A stretch of 9,624 nucleotides of DNA from an uncultured Xanthobacteraceae bacterium (GCA_955652195.1 CATPBC010000049.1:1-9624), one strand, 5' to 3'; shown: positions 1-7,210, counted from the first letter of the stretch. Numbers and translations: made by a program. The notes: generated by a model from the sequence alone, not told the origin.

Positions 1-970
1 CGGCCGAGCCGGGCTTTGCCGGCGCGTTCTGGTCGATGGTGAAGGTATAGATCTCCGACGAGCCTTAATGATTGACGAACAGGTTTGGCTTGAACGCGGC
101 CTGAAGCGTTTGCAACAGCCCGTCGGTCATCGGCGCGCCGGCAAAGCCGAGCTTGCGCACCGAGCTCACGTCGGTTTGCGCAAACAGCGGGTGATGCACG
201 AGGTCGTGATAGAGCGTCGGCACCAAATAAAGATTGGTCACGCGCTCGGCGCCGATCAGGCACAGCGCCTCGACGGCGTCGAAGCGGCGTAGACAAATAA
301 AAGCGCCGCCAATGAGTGACATCGCCAACAGCGAACGCACTCCCATCGTGTGATAAAGCGGCATGACGCCAAGGGTGCGTTCGCCGCGGCCGTAAAGATT
401 TTGCGCGACATGGGCTAGCGCCGCGGCGCGCTCGGCGCGCTGCCGGCGCGGCACGCCCTTCGGTCGCGCCGTGGTGCCGGAAGTATAGAGCATGACCGAC
501 CAGGCTTCCGCGTCGGCGCGCGGCTGCGCACTAGGCGCAGTGCCGGCAGTCAACTTGGCGAAGGAGATCGCTCCCGCCGAAACGGCGTCGAGCGTAATCT
601 GCGGCAGGCTCTGCGCCTGCGCCGATCCGGCCACCGCGGCGGCGGATACCTCCTCATAGACCACCGCTTTGGCCTCGGCGTCTTGCAGATAGAAGTCGAG
701 TTCGCTTGCCGTCGAACGCCAATTCACCGGCGTGATGATCACGCCGGTGAATTGACAGGCCCAGTGCAAGGTCGCGGCTTCCCAGCGATTCTGCAGCACA
801 GTGACGATGTGATCGCCGGCCTTGAGTTCCAGCGAGTCAAGCCCCGCGACGAGCGCGGAGACGCGGCGGTACCATTGCGCATAGGTCAAGCGCACGTCGC
901 CGTCGACGATGGCGAGCGCGTTCGGGTCGCGCGCCACACTGCCGAGAAAACTCAGACCAAGGTCAAGCAT
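1..970 (-). pseudogene. Acyl-CoA synthetase / AMP-dependent ligase, interrupted by an in-frame stop and cut by the window edge
   Basis: ANL-superfamily adenylating enzyme, which would activate a carboxylic acid with ATP and join it to CoA; the substrate cannot be told. Numbered from the ATG at 968-970, the P-loop-like A3 motif YTSGTTARPKG is at residues 162-172, PLYHTMG at about 204-210 and GAP at about 278-280. The product reads VNH and stops (TAA, complement of 65-67) after 301 aa. The same frame continues without a gap as GSSEIYTF and on to base 1, so the stop replaces the tyrosine of the A5 motif YGSSE. The truncated product lacks the rest of the ATP-binding core and the C-terminal lid with its catalytic lysine, and should be inactive. 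I chose the ATG at 970 because MLDLGLSF is the usual beginning in this family; a GTG at 1042 would add 24 unrelated residues. No clear Shine-Dalgarno is seen. A one-base sequencing error at base 65 is the main alternative. Confidence 0.75.
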
Positions 971-1011
971 GCGACGCAAACCGTTTCGGCATTTTGCCGT
1001 GCCTGACCCAT

Positions 1012-1092
1012 CATAGGCTTTTGCCGCGTGCCGACAAACCACCGCAACCCGCGCGGCACGATCATCTCATGCCAGTTCAACGCGAGCCTATG
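1012..1092. repeat. Nested inverted repeats upstream of the ligase
   Basis: Two dyads lie one inside the other in the gap between the DUF2189 gene and the ligase. The outer arms are CATAGGCT (1012-1019) and AGCCTATG (1085-1092), and the inner arms are CGTGCCG (1027-1033) and CGGCACG (1054-1060), all exact complements. No T-run follows on either strand, so this is not a convincing intrinsic terminator. It could fold in the ligase leader RNA or be chance in GC-rich DNA. Confidence 0.4.
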
Positions 1093-1120
1093 TCACGCCG
1101 GCGCGTTCAAATAAGCGCTC

Positions 1121-1999
1121 TCACTCCCGTGTCGGGAACAGCGCGGCCGGGAAATCCGCCGCCGAGCGGCGCGGGCGCTCGCGCGGCTGATAGTCCGGGT
1201 GCGGATTGGGATCCGGCTCGACGGTGCGCCGGTAGAGGTGCCATGTCGCGTGCCCGAGCACCGGCATAACTACAGTCAGGCCGACGAAGAATGGAATCGA
1301 GCCGATCACCAGCAAAGCGGCGACGATCAATCCCCACAGCGCCATCGGAATCGGGTTCGCCGCCATCACGCGCAGCGACGTGTACACGGCGACCGCTGCA
1401 CCGACATCGCGGTCAAGCAGCAACGGAAATGAGATCGCGCTGATCGAAAGCACCAACGCGGCGAACAAAAAGCCAATGCCGGTGCCAACTATGATCAGAG
1501 TCCATCCCGGCGTCGTCGTGAGCACGTCGTGGGCGAACTGCGCGATCGATGCGGGCGGTGTGTAGCCGAAGATCGCGATATAGAGGGCCTGGGCGACGAC
1601 GAGCCAGATCAAGAAAATCGCCATCAACAGCACGCCGAGTGCGATGATCGCGCCGAGCGACGGCGAATGCAGCACGTCCAAGGCGTGGCCCGACGAACTG
1701 TCGAGTCCGGCTTCGCGGCGCCGGCTCAGTTCGTAAAGACCGATCGCGGCGAGCGGTCCGATCAACGCAAAACCTGCCGCAATCGGGAATGCCAATGGCA
1801 AGAGCGAATTGCCCAGGGTCAAGCCGATCAACAAAATTCCGAGCAGGGGATAAATCACGCAGAGAAAAAGGGCGTGGCTGGGCACTGCGGTAAAATCGTC
1901 AATGCCGCGGGCCAGCGCATAACGGAGATCGGACAGCGAGATGCGACGGACGACCAGCTGCGCGGGATTTGCGCCGACAAGGATGTGCGAATAGGCCAT
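1121..1999 (-). CDS. DUF2189 family integral membrane protein
   Basis: Complete 292-aa protein with the layout of the DUF2189 family, whose function is not established. A short cytoplasmic-looking N-terminus (VVRRISLSDLRYALARGIDDF, about 16-36) precedes about five to six hydrophobic segments, at roughly 42-62, 66-90, 117-145, 165-190 and 218-245. Near the end of the last one is GHATWHLYRR (249-258), a stretch I associate with this family. The C-terminal ~35 residues are proline- and arginine-rich and probably cytoplasmic. The start is well supported: the ATG at 1997-1999 has AAGGAG five bases upstream. The next gene on the same strand (the ligase) begins 150 bases downstream, so co-transcription is possible but not shown. 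The family call is from recall of the pattern, not a search. Confidence 0.85.
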   Translation of the reverse strand: MAYSHILVGANPAQLVVRRISLSDLRYALARGIDDFTAVPSHALFLCVIYPLLGILLIGLTLGNSLLPLAFPIAAGFALIGPLAAIGLYELSRRREAGLDSSSGHALDVLHSPSLGAIIALGVLLMAIFLIWLVVAQALYIAIFGYTPPASIAQFAHDVLTTTPGWTLIIVGTGIGFLFAALVLSISAISFPLLLDRDVGAAVAVYTSLRVMAANPIPMALWGLIVAALLVIGSIPFFVGLTVVMPVLGHATWHLYRRTVEPDPNPHPDYQPRERPRRSAADFPAALFPTRE

Positions 2000-2004
2000 T
2001 AGCG

Positions 2005-2010
2005 CTCCTT
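2005..2010 (-). promoter_or_regulatory. Ribosome binding site of the DUF2189 gene
   Basis: AAGGAG on the minus strand with a five-base spacer to the ATG at 1999. It fixes the start of the DUF2189 gene. Confidence 0.75.
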
Positions 2011-2122
2011 CCTAAGGTAGGTCGGGCGCGCCACGGGCAGTTTTTTGTTAAAGCAATTGCCCGCAAGCGGCCCGAGCTTATACCGAAGCATGATCATCTT
2101 GGTCCGGCAGGTATTCCCGGAC

Positions 2123-2149
2123 GAACCATGCTCGGGCGTGAACCATGCT
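2123..2149. repeat. 10-bp direct repeat upstream of the DUF2189 gene
   Basis: GAACCATGCT occurs at 2123-2132 and again at 2140-2149, 17 bases apart start to start, about 125-150 bases upstream of the DUF2189 start codon. The spacing is compatible with a direct-repeat operator, but no known binding motif is recognised. Confidence 0.45.
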
Positions 2150-2333
2150 TCCCTATGCGACGATCATGGCACTTCGTTGCTGAGGATGCATCTATGAACG
2201 CGGGCGATGTCGCCAGGTTCAATTCACATTCCGGTGTGCTGGATTGTTCATGGCCCCTTTATGGCTGCGGCGCAAAAGCCGCTCTGCGAGAACTTTGTCA
2301 TTACAAATTGTGTGCAGCGAATTGGTTGCAACG

Positions 2334-2363
2334 AAAAGGGCCTCCCGCTTGGAGAAGCCCTTT
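2334..2363 (-). terminator. Terminator-like hairpin after the small secreted protein gene
   Basis: AAAGGGC (2335-2341) pairs with GCCCTTT (2357-2363). Inside it CTCC (2342-2345) pairs with GGAG (2351-2354) around a CGCTT loop, with two unpaired A bases at 2355-2356. Read on the minus strand the stem ends in a run of four T (complement of 2334-2337). It lies 66 bases past the stop codon of the small secreted protein gene. The short T-run makes it a moderate rather than a strong intrinsic terminator. Confidence 0.6.
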
Positions 2364-2371
2364 CCGCCTTG

Positions 2372-2410
2372 ATCACCGCGTTGTCTCATTTCTCTGCTAG
2401 TCGCGGTGAT
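2372..2410. repeat. 9-bp inverted repeat between the stop codon and the terminator
   Basis: ATCACCGCG (2372-2380) and CGCGGTGAT (2402-2410) are exact complements around a 21-base loop. It begins 18 bases past the stop codon of the small secreted protein gene and precedes the terminator-like hairpin, so the transcript could end in two consecutive stem-loops. No T-run follows this one directly. Confidence 0.5.
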
Positions 2411-2428
2411 TCACGCTACTGAATGTGG

Positions 2429-2698
2429 CTACCGGTGATGGAAGTGGGCGTGGCCGCCATGCCACCCATGATGCCACCCGCCGCCACCCCAGCCGCCGCC
2501 GCCGACCACGATGTCAGGGCCGCCGTAGTAATCGTAGTAGCCGCACGGGTAACCGTAATAGCCGCAGTCATAATAAGCAGGCGCGCCGACTCCAACGCCA
2601 AACGGCCCCGCGTAGAATCCGACCTGCGCCATCGCAGGCGCCGCCGCAGCTGCGGTCAACAGTGCCGCTGTGCCGATTCCAAGCGCAAGCTTCTTCAT
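2429..2698 (-). CDS. Small secreted Gly/Tyr/His-rich protein
   Basis: Complete 89-aa protein of unknown function. Residues 1-24 form a textbook Sec signal peptide: KK at positions 2-3, an alanine- and leucine-rich core and an AMA cleavage site before Q25. The mature ~65 residues are low complexity: a Tyr/Gly/Cys segment (YYDCGYYGYPCGYYDYYGG, about 42-60) and then a Gly/Trp/His tail (GGGGWGGGGWHHGW and on to HFHHR). Two cysteines in the mature part could form a disulfide. The histidine-rich tail could bind metal, but that is inference only. Similar small exported proteins are common in Bradyrhizobium-like genomes as hypotheticals. The start is secured by AGGAGG five bases upstream. It lies 139 bases after the efflux permease stop, far enough to have its own promoter. 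Confidence 0.75.
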   Translation of the reverse strand: MKKLALGIGTAALLTAAAAAPAMAQVGFYAGPFGVGVGAPAYYDCGYYGYPCGYYDYYGGPDIVVGGGGWGGGGWHHGWHGGHAHFHHR

Positions 2699-2703
2699 CT
2701 TCT

Positions 2704-2709
2704 CCTCCT
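2704..2709 (-). promoter_or_regulatory. Strong ribosome binding site of the small secreted protein
   Basis: A full AGGAGG on the minus strand, five bases before the ATG at 2698, suggests efficient translation. It is the best Shine-Dalgarno in the window. Confidence 0.8.
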
Positions 2710-2742
2710 GTTTTCGTTGCGCGTCAGAGGGAGAAACGCGAA

Positions 2743-2767
2743 GCGCCGCAAGCGCGTTCCGCGGCGC
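2743..2767. repeat. GC-rich hairpin after the efflux permease
   Basis: GCGCCGC (2743-2749) and GCGGCGC (2761-2767) form a 7-bp stem with an 11-base loop, about 70 bases past the permease stop codon. On the minus strand the following bases are TTCGCGTTTC, only weakly T-rich. It could be a weak end for the efflux transcript or part of the leader of the small secreted protein gene. An AT-rich patch at about 2789-2814, unusual here, lies between the permease stop and this hairpin and may carry the promoter of the small gene; I cannot assign -35 and -10 boxes. Confidence 0.35.
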
Positions 2768-2837
2768 ACGCTATTTGTCGGGAACTTCCATGAAAAATAT
2801 TTAACAACAAATTCTGGAACCTGCGCGAACGCTAAGT

Positions 2838-5800
2838 TCATTCGGCGGCGAGCGGCAAGGCTTCCTGCGGCTGTTGCGGTTCCTCTTTGTCGCCGCGCAA
2901 CCATGCCTGGAACCGGTCGAGATAAAGATAGATCACCGGCGTGGTGAACAGCGTCAATATTTGGCTCAGTGCGAGCCCGCCGACCATCGAATAGCCGAGC
3001 GGTTGGCGCAGCTCGGAACCGGCGCCGTGGCCGATCATCAGCGCGACGCCGCTTAACAGCGCGGTCATCGTTGTCATCACAATCGGCCGGAACCGCAACA
3101 AACATGCTTGCCTGATCGCCTCGCGCGGCGGCAGCCCGGCGCGCTCGCGGTTGATCGCGAAATCGACCAGCATGATGCCGTTCTTCTTGACGATGCCGAT
3201 GAGGAGAATGATGCCGATGATCCCGATCACTGACAGATCGAAACCGCCGATTGACAGCGCCAGCAGTGCTCCAACGCCGGCCGAGGGCAGTGTCGATAAG
3301 ATCGTCAGCGGATGAATGTAGCTCTCGTAGAGCACACCGAGGATCACATAAACGACGACGAGCGCAGCAGCGATCAGGATCGGCTCGTTCGACAGCGCCG
3401 CCTGAAACGCCTGCGCGTTGCCCTGGAAGCTGCCGATCAGCGATTGCGGCATGCCGATTTCGGCAGTGGCTCTGGTAATGGCGTCAACGGCCTGTCCGAG
3501 AGCCACCCCCGGCGGCAGATTGAACGTCACGGTGACGGCAGGGAACTGTCCCGAATGCGACACCAGGAGCGGCCCGATGTGAGCGGTATCGACCCGCACC
3601 AGGGTCGAGAGCGGGACCAGCTGTCCGTTGCTCGGCGCTTTGATGTAAAGCTCATTGAGCGTTTGCAGCCTGCCCTGCAATTCCGGGAGCACTTCCAGGA
3701 TGACATAATAGGAATTGTTGGTGAAATATTGCGTCACCTGATCCTGGCCGAAGGCTTCATTGAGCGTACTGTCGATAAGCTGCGGCTGAATGCCGAAACG
3801 CGCAGCCGCGTCACGATTGATCGTTATGGTGAGCAGCGGCGCGCTGTTCTGCGCATCGGTGGCCACGTCGGCCAATTGCGGCAGCGTTTTTAGCTTTGCG
3901 GTCAGGCGCGGCGCCCAGGTGTCGAGCTCGTGCAGGTCGGGGTCCTGCAACACGTATTGGAATTGGCCGCGGGCGATGCGGCCGCCGACGGTGATGTCCT
4001 GCGCCGGCTGCAGGAACAGCCTGACACCCGGCACTTGCGCGAGTTTCGGGCGCAACCGCTCGATGATCTGCGATGCCGAAGCTTCGCGGTCATCGCGAAG
4101 CTTCAATCCGATGATGAACCGGCCGGTGTTCTGGGTGTTGCCGTAGCTCGGGCCGAAGAACGATCCGAAGTCGGCGACGTCAGGGTCCTGCGCGATGATG
4201 TCGGAGAGCTGGAGCTGGATTTGCCGCATCTTTTTCGGCGAGATGTCCTGACCCGCTTCGGAGATGCCCAAGATCATGCCGATGTCCTGGGTCGGGAAGA
4301 AGCCCTTCGGGATCAGCACGAACAGCACGCCGGTGATGGCTACCGTGGCGAAGAATACCATCAGCGTCGCAAATTGGTGCCGCAGCACCATGTCGAGGCC
4401 GCGCCGATAGGCGTCGACCACCGCATCGAAGCCGCGTTCTATGACCCGATAAAGCCGGCCGTGTTGCCGGTCATGCTCGCTGACCAGAAACCGCGAGCAC
4501 AACATCGGCGTCAGCGTCAGCGAAACGACGACTGAAACCACGATGGCCGCAGTGACGGTGATGGCGAATTCGTGGAACAGCCGTCCGACAATGCCGCCCA
4601 TCAGCAGCAGCGGAATGAAAACTGCAATCAGCGAAATGCTGATCGAAAGTACCGTAAAGCCGATCTCCCGCGCACCCTTGATCGCCGATTGCAGCGGCGT
4701 GGTGCCGGCCTCCAGATGCCGGAAGATGTTCTCGACGACGACGATGGCATCGTCCACGACAAATCCGACCGCGATGGTCAGCGCCATCAGCGACAGATTG
4801 TCGAGGCTAAACCCGGCCAGATAGATGATCGCCGTGGCGCCGAGCAACGACAACGGCACGGCGGCGCCGGGGATCAGCGTGGCATGCACGCTGCGCAGAA
4901 AGAGCAGGATGACGAGCACGACCAACGCGCAGGACAACAGCAAGGTAAATTCGACGTCTTTGACGGAAGCGCGGATGGTCTGGGTGCGATCGACGATAGT
5001 GGTCAGATGGATGCCCGGCGGGATCAAGGAATGCATCCGCGCCAGGGAGGTTTTTATATTGTCGACTGTGTCGATGACGTTGGCGCCCGGCTGCTTGAAG
5101 ACCAAGAGCATGACGGCAGTTTGATGACCATGCAGCGCGCCAAGCGTCACGTCCTGGGGTCCTGAGATCGCCTCACCGAGGTCGCGGACGCGAACCGGCG
5201 CCCCGTTGCGATAATCGATGATGACGTCGTTGTAGGCTTCCGGCTCGGTCAATTGATCGTTGGCGGCGATCGTGAAGCTTTGTTGCTGGCCGAGCAGCGT
5301 GCCTTTGGCCGCATCGGTCGTGGCGCTAGCGAGCGCATTGCGCACATCGGCGAGCGTCAGCTGACGTGCGGTCAGCTTGGCCGGATCGACCTGCACGCGA
5401 ATAGCGGGCCGCTGCTGGCCGCCGATGATCACCTGGGCGACGCCGGAAATCTGTGAAATTTGCTGGGCAACGACGTTCTCGGCGAAGTCGTCGACTTTGG
5501 TGAGCGGGATCGTGTCCGAATTTGCCGCAACGATCAGGATCGGCGAATCCGCCGGATTGACCTTGCGGTAAGTCGGCGGCGTGGAGAGATTTTTCGGCAG
5601 CTGGGCACTGGCGGCGGTGATGGCGGCCTGAACGTCCTGCGCCGCCCCGTCGATGCTGCGATTGAGATCGAATTGCAGCGTGACGACGGTCGAACCCAGC
5701 GAACTCACCGAGCTCATTTGCGCCACGCCGGCAATCTGCCCGAACTGTCGCTCCAGCGGAGTGGCGACGGTTGCCGCCATGGTTTCCGGGCTGGCGCCGG

Positions 5801-5954
5801 GCACGGTAGCGAGGACCTGAATGGTCGGAAAATCGACCTGCGGCAGCGGCGCGACCGGCAACAGCGGGAAGGCGACGATGCCGACCAGCGCCAGAGCGGC
5901 CATCAGCAATGACGTGGCGATCGGCCGCCGGATGAATATTTCCGAAAAATTCAT
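2838..5954 (-). CDS. RND multidrug efflux permease, HAE1 / MdtBC-like
   Basis: Complete 1038-aa inner-membrane proton-driven pump of the resistance-nodulation-division superfamily. The layout is canonical: TM1 at about 11-30, the first large periplasmic domain at 31-335, TM2-TM6 at 336-486, TM7 at about 528-548, the second periplasmic domain at 549-855 and TM8-TM12 at 857-1012. The proton relay is intact: Asp401-Asp402 in TM4 (GFVVDDAIVVVENI), Lys924 in TM10 (IVKKNGIMLVDFA), and Arg954 and Thr961 in TM11 (RFRPIVMT), matching D407, D408, K940, R971 and T978 of AcrB. The N-terminus MNFSEIFIRRPIATSLLM and the ESYIHPLTILSTLPSAGVGA segment (877-896) resemble MdtB/MdtC more than AcrB. Its ATG overlaps the fusion-protein stop by one base (TGATG), and no clear Shine-Dalgarno precedes it, so translation is probably coupled. 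Only one permease is present, so it probably forms a homotrimer. Substrates cannot be read from sequence. Confidence 0.95.
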   Translation of the reverse strand: MNFSEIFIRRPIATSLLMAALALVGIVAFPLLPVAPLPQVDFPTIQVLATVPGASPETMAATVATPLERQFGQIAGVAQMSSVSSLGSTVVTLQFDLNRSIDGAAQDVQAAITAASAQLPKNLSTPPTYRKVNPADSPILIVAANSDTIPLTKVDDFAENVVAQQISQISGVAQVIIGGQQRPAIRVQVDPAKLTARQLTLADVRNALASATTDAAKGTLLGQQQSFTIAANDQLTEPEAYNDVIIDYRNGAPVRVRDLGEAISGPQDVTLGALHGHQTAVMLLVFKQPGANVIDTVDNIKTSLARMHSLIPPGIHLTTIVDRTQTIRASVKDVEFTLLLSCALVVLVILLFLRSVHATLIPGAAVPLSLLGATAIIYLAGFSLDNLSLMALTIAVGFVVDDAIVVVENIFRHLEAGTTPLQSAIKGAREIGFTVLSISISLIAVFIPLLLMGGIVGRLFHEFAITVTAAIVVSVVVSLTLTPMLCSRFLVSEHDRQHGRLYRVIERGFDAVVDAYRRGLDMVLRHQFATLMVFFATVAITGVLFVLIPKGFFPTQDIGMILGISEAGQDISPKKMRQIQLQLSDIIAQDPDVADFGSFFGPSYGNTQNTGRFIIGLKLRDDREASASQIIERLRPKLAQVPGVRLFLQPAQDITVGGRIARGQFQYVLQDPDLHELDTWAPRLTAKLKTLPQLADVATDAQNSAPLLTITINRDAAARFGIQPQLIDSTLNEAFGQDQVTQYFTNNSYYVILEVLPELQGRLQTLNELYIKAPSNGQLVPLSTLVRVDTAHIGPLLVSHSGQFPAVTVTFNLPPGVALGQAVDAITRATAEIGMPQSLIGSFQGNAQAFQAALSNEPILIAAALVVVYVILGVLYESYIHPLTILSTLPSAGVGALLALSIGGFDLSVIGIIGIILLIGIVKKNGIMLVDFAINRERAGLPPREAIRQACLLRFRPIVMTTMTALLSGVALMIGHGAGSELRQPLGYSMVGGLALSQILTLFTTPVIYLYLDRFQAWLRGDKEEPQQPQEALPLAAE

Positions 5955-7123
5955 CAGGAATTATCCGGCAGCTGCTGCACAGGGCTGGGTGTTTTTTGCG
6001 ACTTCACCGCGACGCGCGCTCCGGCGTCCAATCGCGATTGCCCCTCGACGACGACGGTTTCGCCGGCATTGAGACCGCTGGTGGCAATGACAATGTCGTC
6101 GGTGGTCGTTTGCGCCGCGATCGGCCGCTGCTCGACGGTCTCGTCCGGCTTCACGACCCACACATAATAGCCCTCCGGCCCGCGCTGCAGCGCGATTGCC
6201 GGTATCGTGACCGCGTTCTTGCGGGTGGTGATGAGCACGCGGATGTGGACAAATTCGCCCGGCCACAGCCGTTCGTCTTGGTTGGGAAACTCCGCCTTCA
6301 ACTGGATCGTGCTGGTGGTCTGATCGATTTGATTGTTGATCAAGAGGAGCTTGCCTTCGGCGAGCTGTTTCTGGTCGTCCTGATCGAACGCCAATACCGG
6401 TACATCGCCGCGCAGCATCGCTTCGCGCACTGGCCCGAGATCGCTTTGCGGCAGCGTGAAGATCGCCGTGCACGGTTTAATCTGCGTGAGCACAGTCAGT
6501 GGACCGACGTCGGTGGTGTGGATGATGTTGCCGATGTCGAGTTGGCGGAAGCCGACGACACCGTCGAAGGGCGCAGTGATGGTTGCATAATTGAGTTGTG
6601 TCCGCGCCGCCTCGATAGCCGCTTGATCGGCATCGATGCTGGCCTTGGCTACATCCACCTTGGCCTGTTGCGCGTCGACGTTTTGCTGGCTTTCGTAATT
6701 CTTGATCGCAAGAGTCTTGAAGCGCGCCAAGTCTTGTTGCACGTTGATGAGCTGCGCCTCATCCTGGCTCTTTTTCGCTACCGCCTGATCCAGCGCTGCC
6801 TTCAGCGGCGCCGGATCGATCTTGGCCAGGACATCGCCTTGATGAACCTCCTGGCCTTGGCGAAAGTCGATCGAGACCAGTTGGCCGTTGACTTGGGCGC
6901 GAATGGCAACGGTGTTGAGTGCCTGAATCGTGCCGAGCGCGCCGTAATAAATCGGCACGTCGCGCACCGTCGCCGCGGCGACGGTGACAGGCACCGACGG
7001 GCGCGCGGCGGTCTGCGCGGCTTGCGTCGTTGTGTGACGCCAAAAAATGATAACTGCCGCCACGGATGCGAGCGCAATCCCGGCGATAATGAAAAAAACT
7101 TGCCGGGAATTCCGCCCGGTCAT
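5954..7123 (-). CDS. RND efflux periplasmic adaptor (membrane fusion protein), MdtA-like
   Basis: Complete 389-aa adaptor that would link the RND permease to an outer-membrane channel. An uncleaved N-terminal TM helix (about 9-28, no lipobox cysteine) anchors it. Next come the first lipoyl half-motif (AQVNGQLVSIDFRQGQEV, about 76-93), a Gln/Asp/Ala-rich helical hairpin (about 107-178), the second lipoyl half (ATITAPFDGVVGFRQLDIGN, about 180-199), a beta-barrel region with the conserved WPGEFVHIRV (287-296), and a membrane-proximal domain ending in GLNAGETVVVEGQSRL. I prefer the ATG at 7121-7123, which has GGGGA five bases upstream, over a TTG at 7135 that adds four residues and has no ribosome site. 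The stop TGA overlaps the permease ATG by one base. No outer-membrane channel gene is seen, so a TolC-like protein encoded elsewhere is presumed. Confidence 0.93.
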   Translation of the reverse strand: MTGRNSRQVFFIIAGIALASVAAVIIFWRHTTTQAAQTAARPSVPVTVAAATVRDVPIYYGALGTIQALNTVAIRAQVNGQLVSIDFRQGQEVHQGDVLAKIDPAPLKAALDQAVAKKSQDEAQLINVQQDLARFKTLAIKNYESQQNVDAQQAKVDVAKASIDADQAAIEAARTQLNYATITAPFDGVVGFRQLDIGNIIHTTDVGPLTVLTQIKPCTAIFTLPQSDLGPVREAMLRGDVPVLAFDQDDQKQLAEGKLLLINNQIDQTTSTIQLKAEFPNQDERLWPGEFVHIRVLITTRKNAVTIPAIALQRGPEGYYVWVVKPDETVEQRPIAAQTTTDDIVIATSGLNAGETVVVEGQSRLDAGARVAVKSQKTPSPVQQLPDNS

Positions 7124-7153
7124 CGGCGTCCCCAATGGTCTAGTTGATGGGCT

Positions 7154-7183
7154 AGCTATAGCTTGCTTTCCTAAACGCTTAAA
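7154..7183 (-). promoter_or_regulatory. Possible promoter of the efflux operon
   Basis: On the minus strand TTTAAG (complement of 7178-7183) and TATAGC (complement of 7155-7160) are separated by exactly 17 bases and would start transcription about 25 bases before the fusion-protein ATG. The -10 overlaps a perfect palindrome AGCTATAGCT (7154-7163). The -35 matches the sigma-70 consensus poorly. A second candidate -10, TATAGT (complement of 7245-7250), lies upstream without a good -35. Confidence 0.3.
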
Positions 7184-7184
7184 C

Positions 7185-7210
7185 CGCGGATTTATTCCAG
7201 TAAATCCGCG
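7185..7210. promoter_or_regulatory. Perfect 10-bp inverted repeat upstream of the efflux operon
   Basis: CGCGGATTTA (7185-7194) and TAAATCCGCG (7201-7210) are exact complements around a 6-base spacer TTCCAG, 62 to 87 bases upstream of the fusion-protein start codon. If the promoter at 7154-7183 is right, it sits directly upstream of the -35, where an operator for a dimeric regulator would lie. If transcription starts further upstream it becomes a leader hairpin. No T-run follows on either strand, so a terminator is less likely. Confidence 0.5.

Larger units (their letters stand above)
2000..2428. other. 429-base stretch without a supported gene
   Basis: The stretch lies between the DUF2189 start and the stop of the small secreted protein. 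Its right half holds the 3' structures of the secreted-protein gene (9-bp inverted repeat and terminator-like hairpin). The left half should hold the DUF2189 promoter and contains a 10-bp direct repeat, the palindrome ATGATCAT (2089-2096) and an inverted repeat GTCCGG (2102-2107) / CCGGAC (2117-2122). A plus-strand frame open over 1969-2400 has no family pattern and no ribosome binding site, so I do not call it. No tRNA or recognisable structured RNA is seen. Confidence 0.6.

Noticed and set aside
971..1042. Longer GTG start for the ligase adding 24 residues
   Set aside because: The added residues do not resemble the family's N-terminus, whereas MLDLGLSF at the ATG does.
2267..2282. GCGGC / GCCGC hairpin in the gap
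   Set aside because: The stem is only five pairs and no T-run follows on either strand, so there is no support for a terminator.
1969..2400. Plus-strand frame of 143 codons crossing the gap after the DUF2189 start
   Set aside because: It overlaps the start of the DUF2189 gene and has no ribosome site or known motif. Its end runs through the terminator-like hairpin.
3312..5912. Several plus-strand open frames of 150-200 codons opposite the RND permease
   Set aside because: All lie antisense to the permease, have Arg/Gln/Asp/His-rich shadow composition and no recognisable domain.
7124..7135. TTG start for the fusion protein adding four residues
   Set aside because: No Shine-Dalgarno precedes it; the ATG at 7123 has GGGGA at suitable spacing.
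5996..7147. Plus-strand open frame of 383 codons opposite the fusion-protein gene
   Set aside because: It is antisense to a gene with clear adaptor motifs. Its translation is Arg/Leu/Asp-rich without any family pattern, as expected opposite a GC-rich gene.
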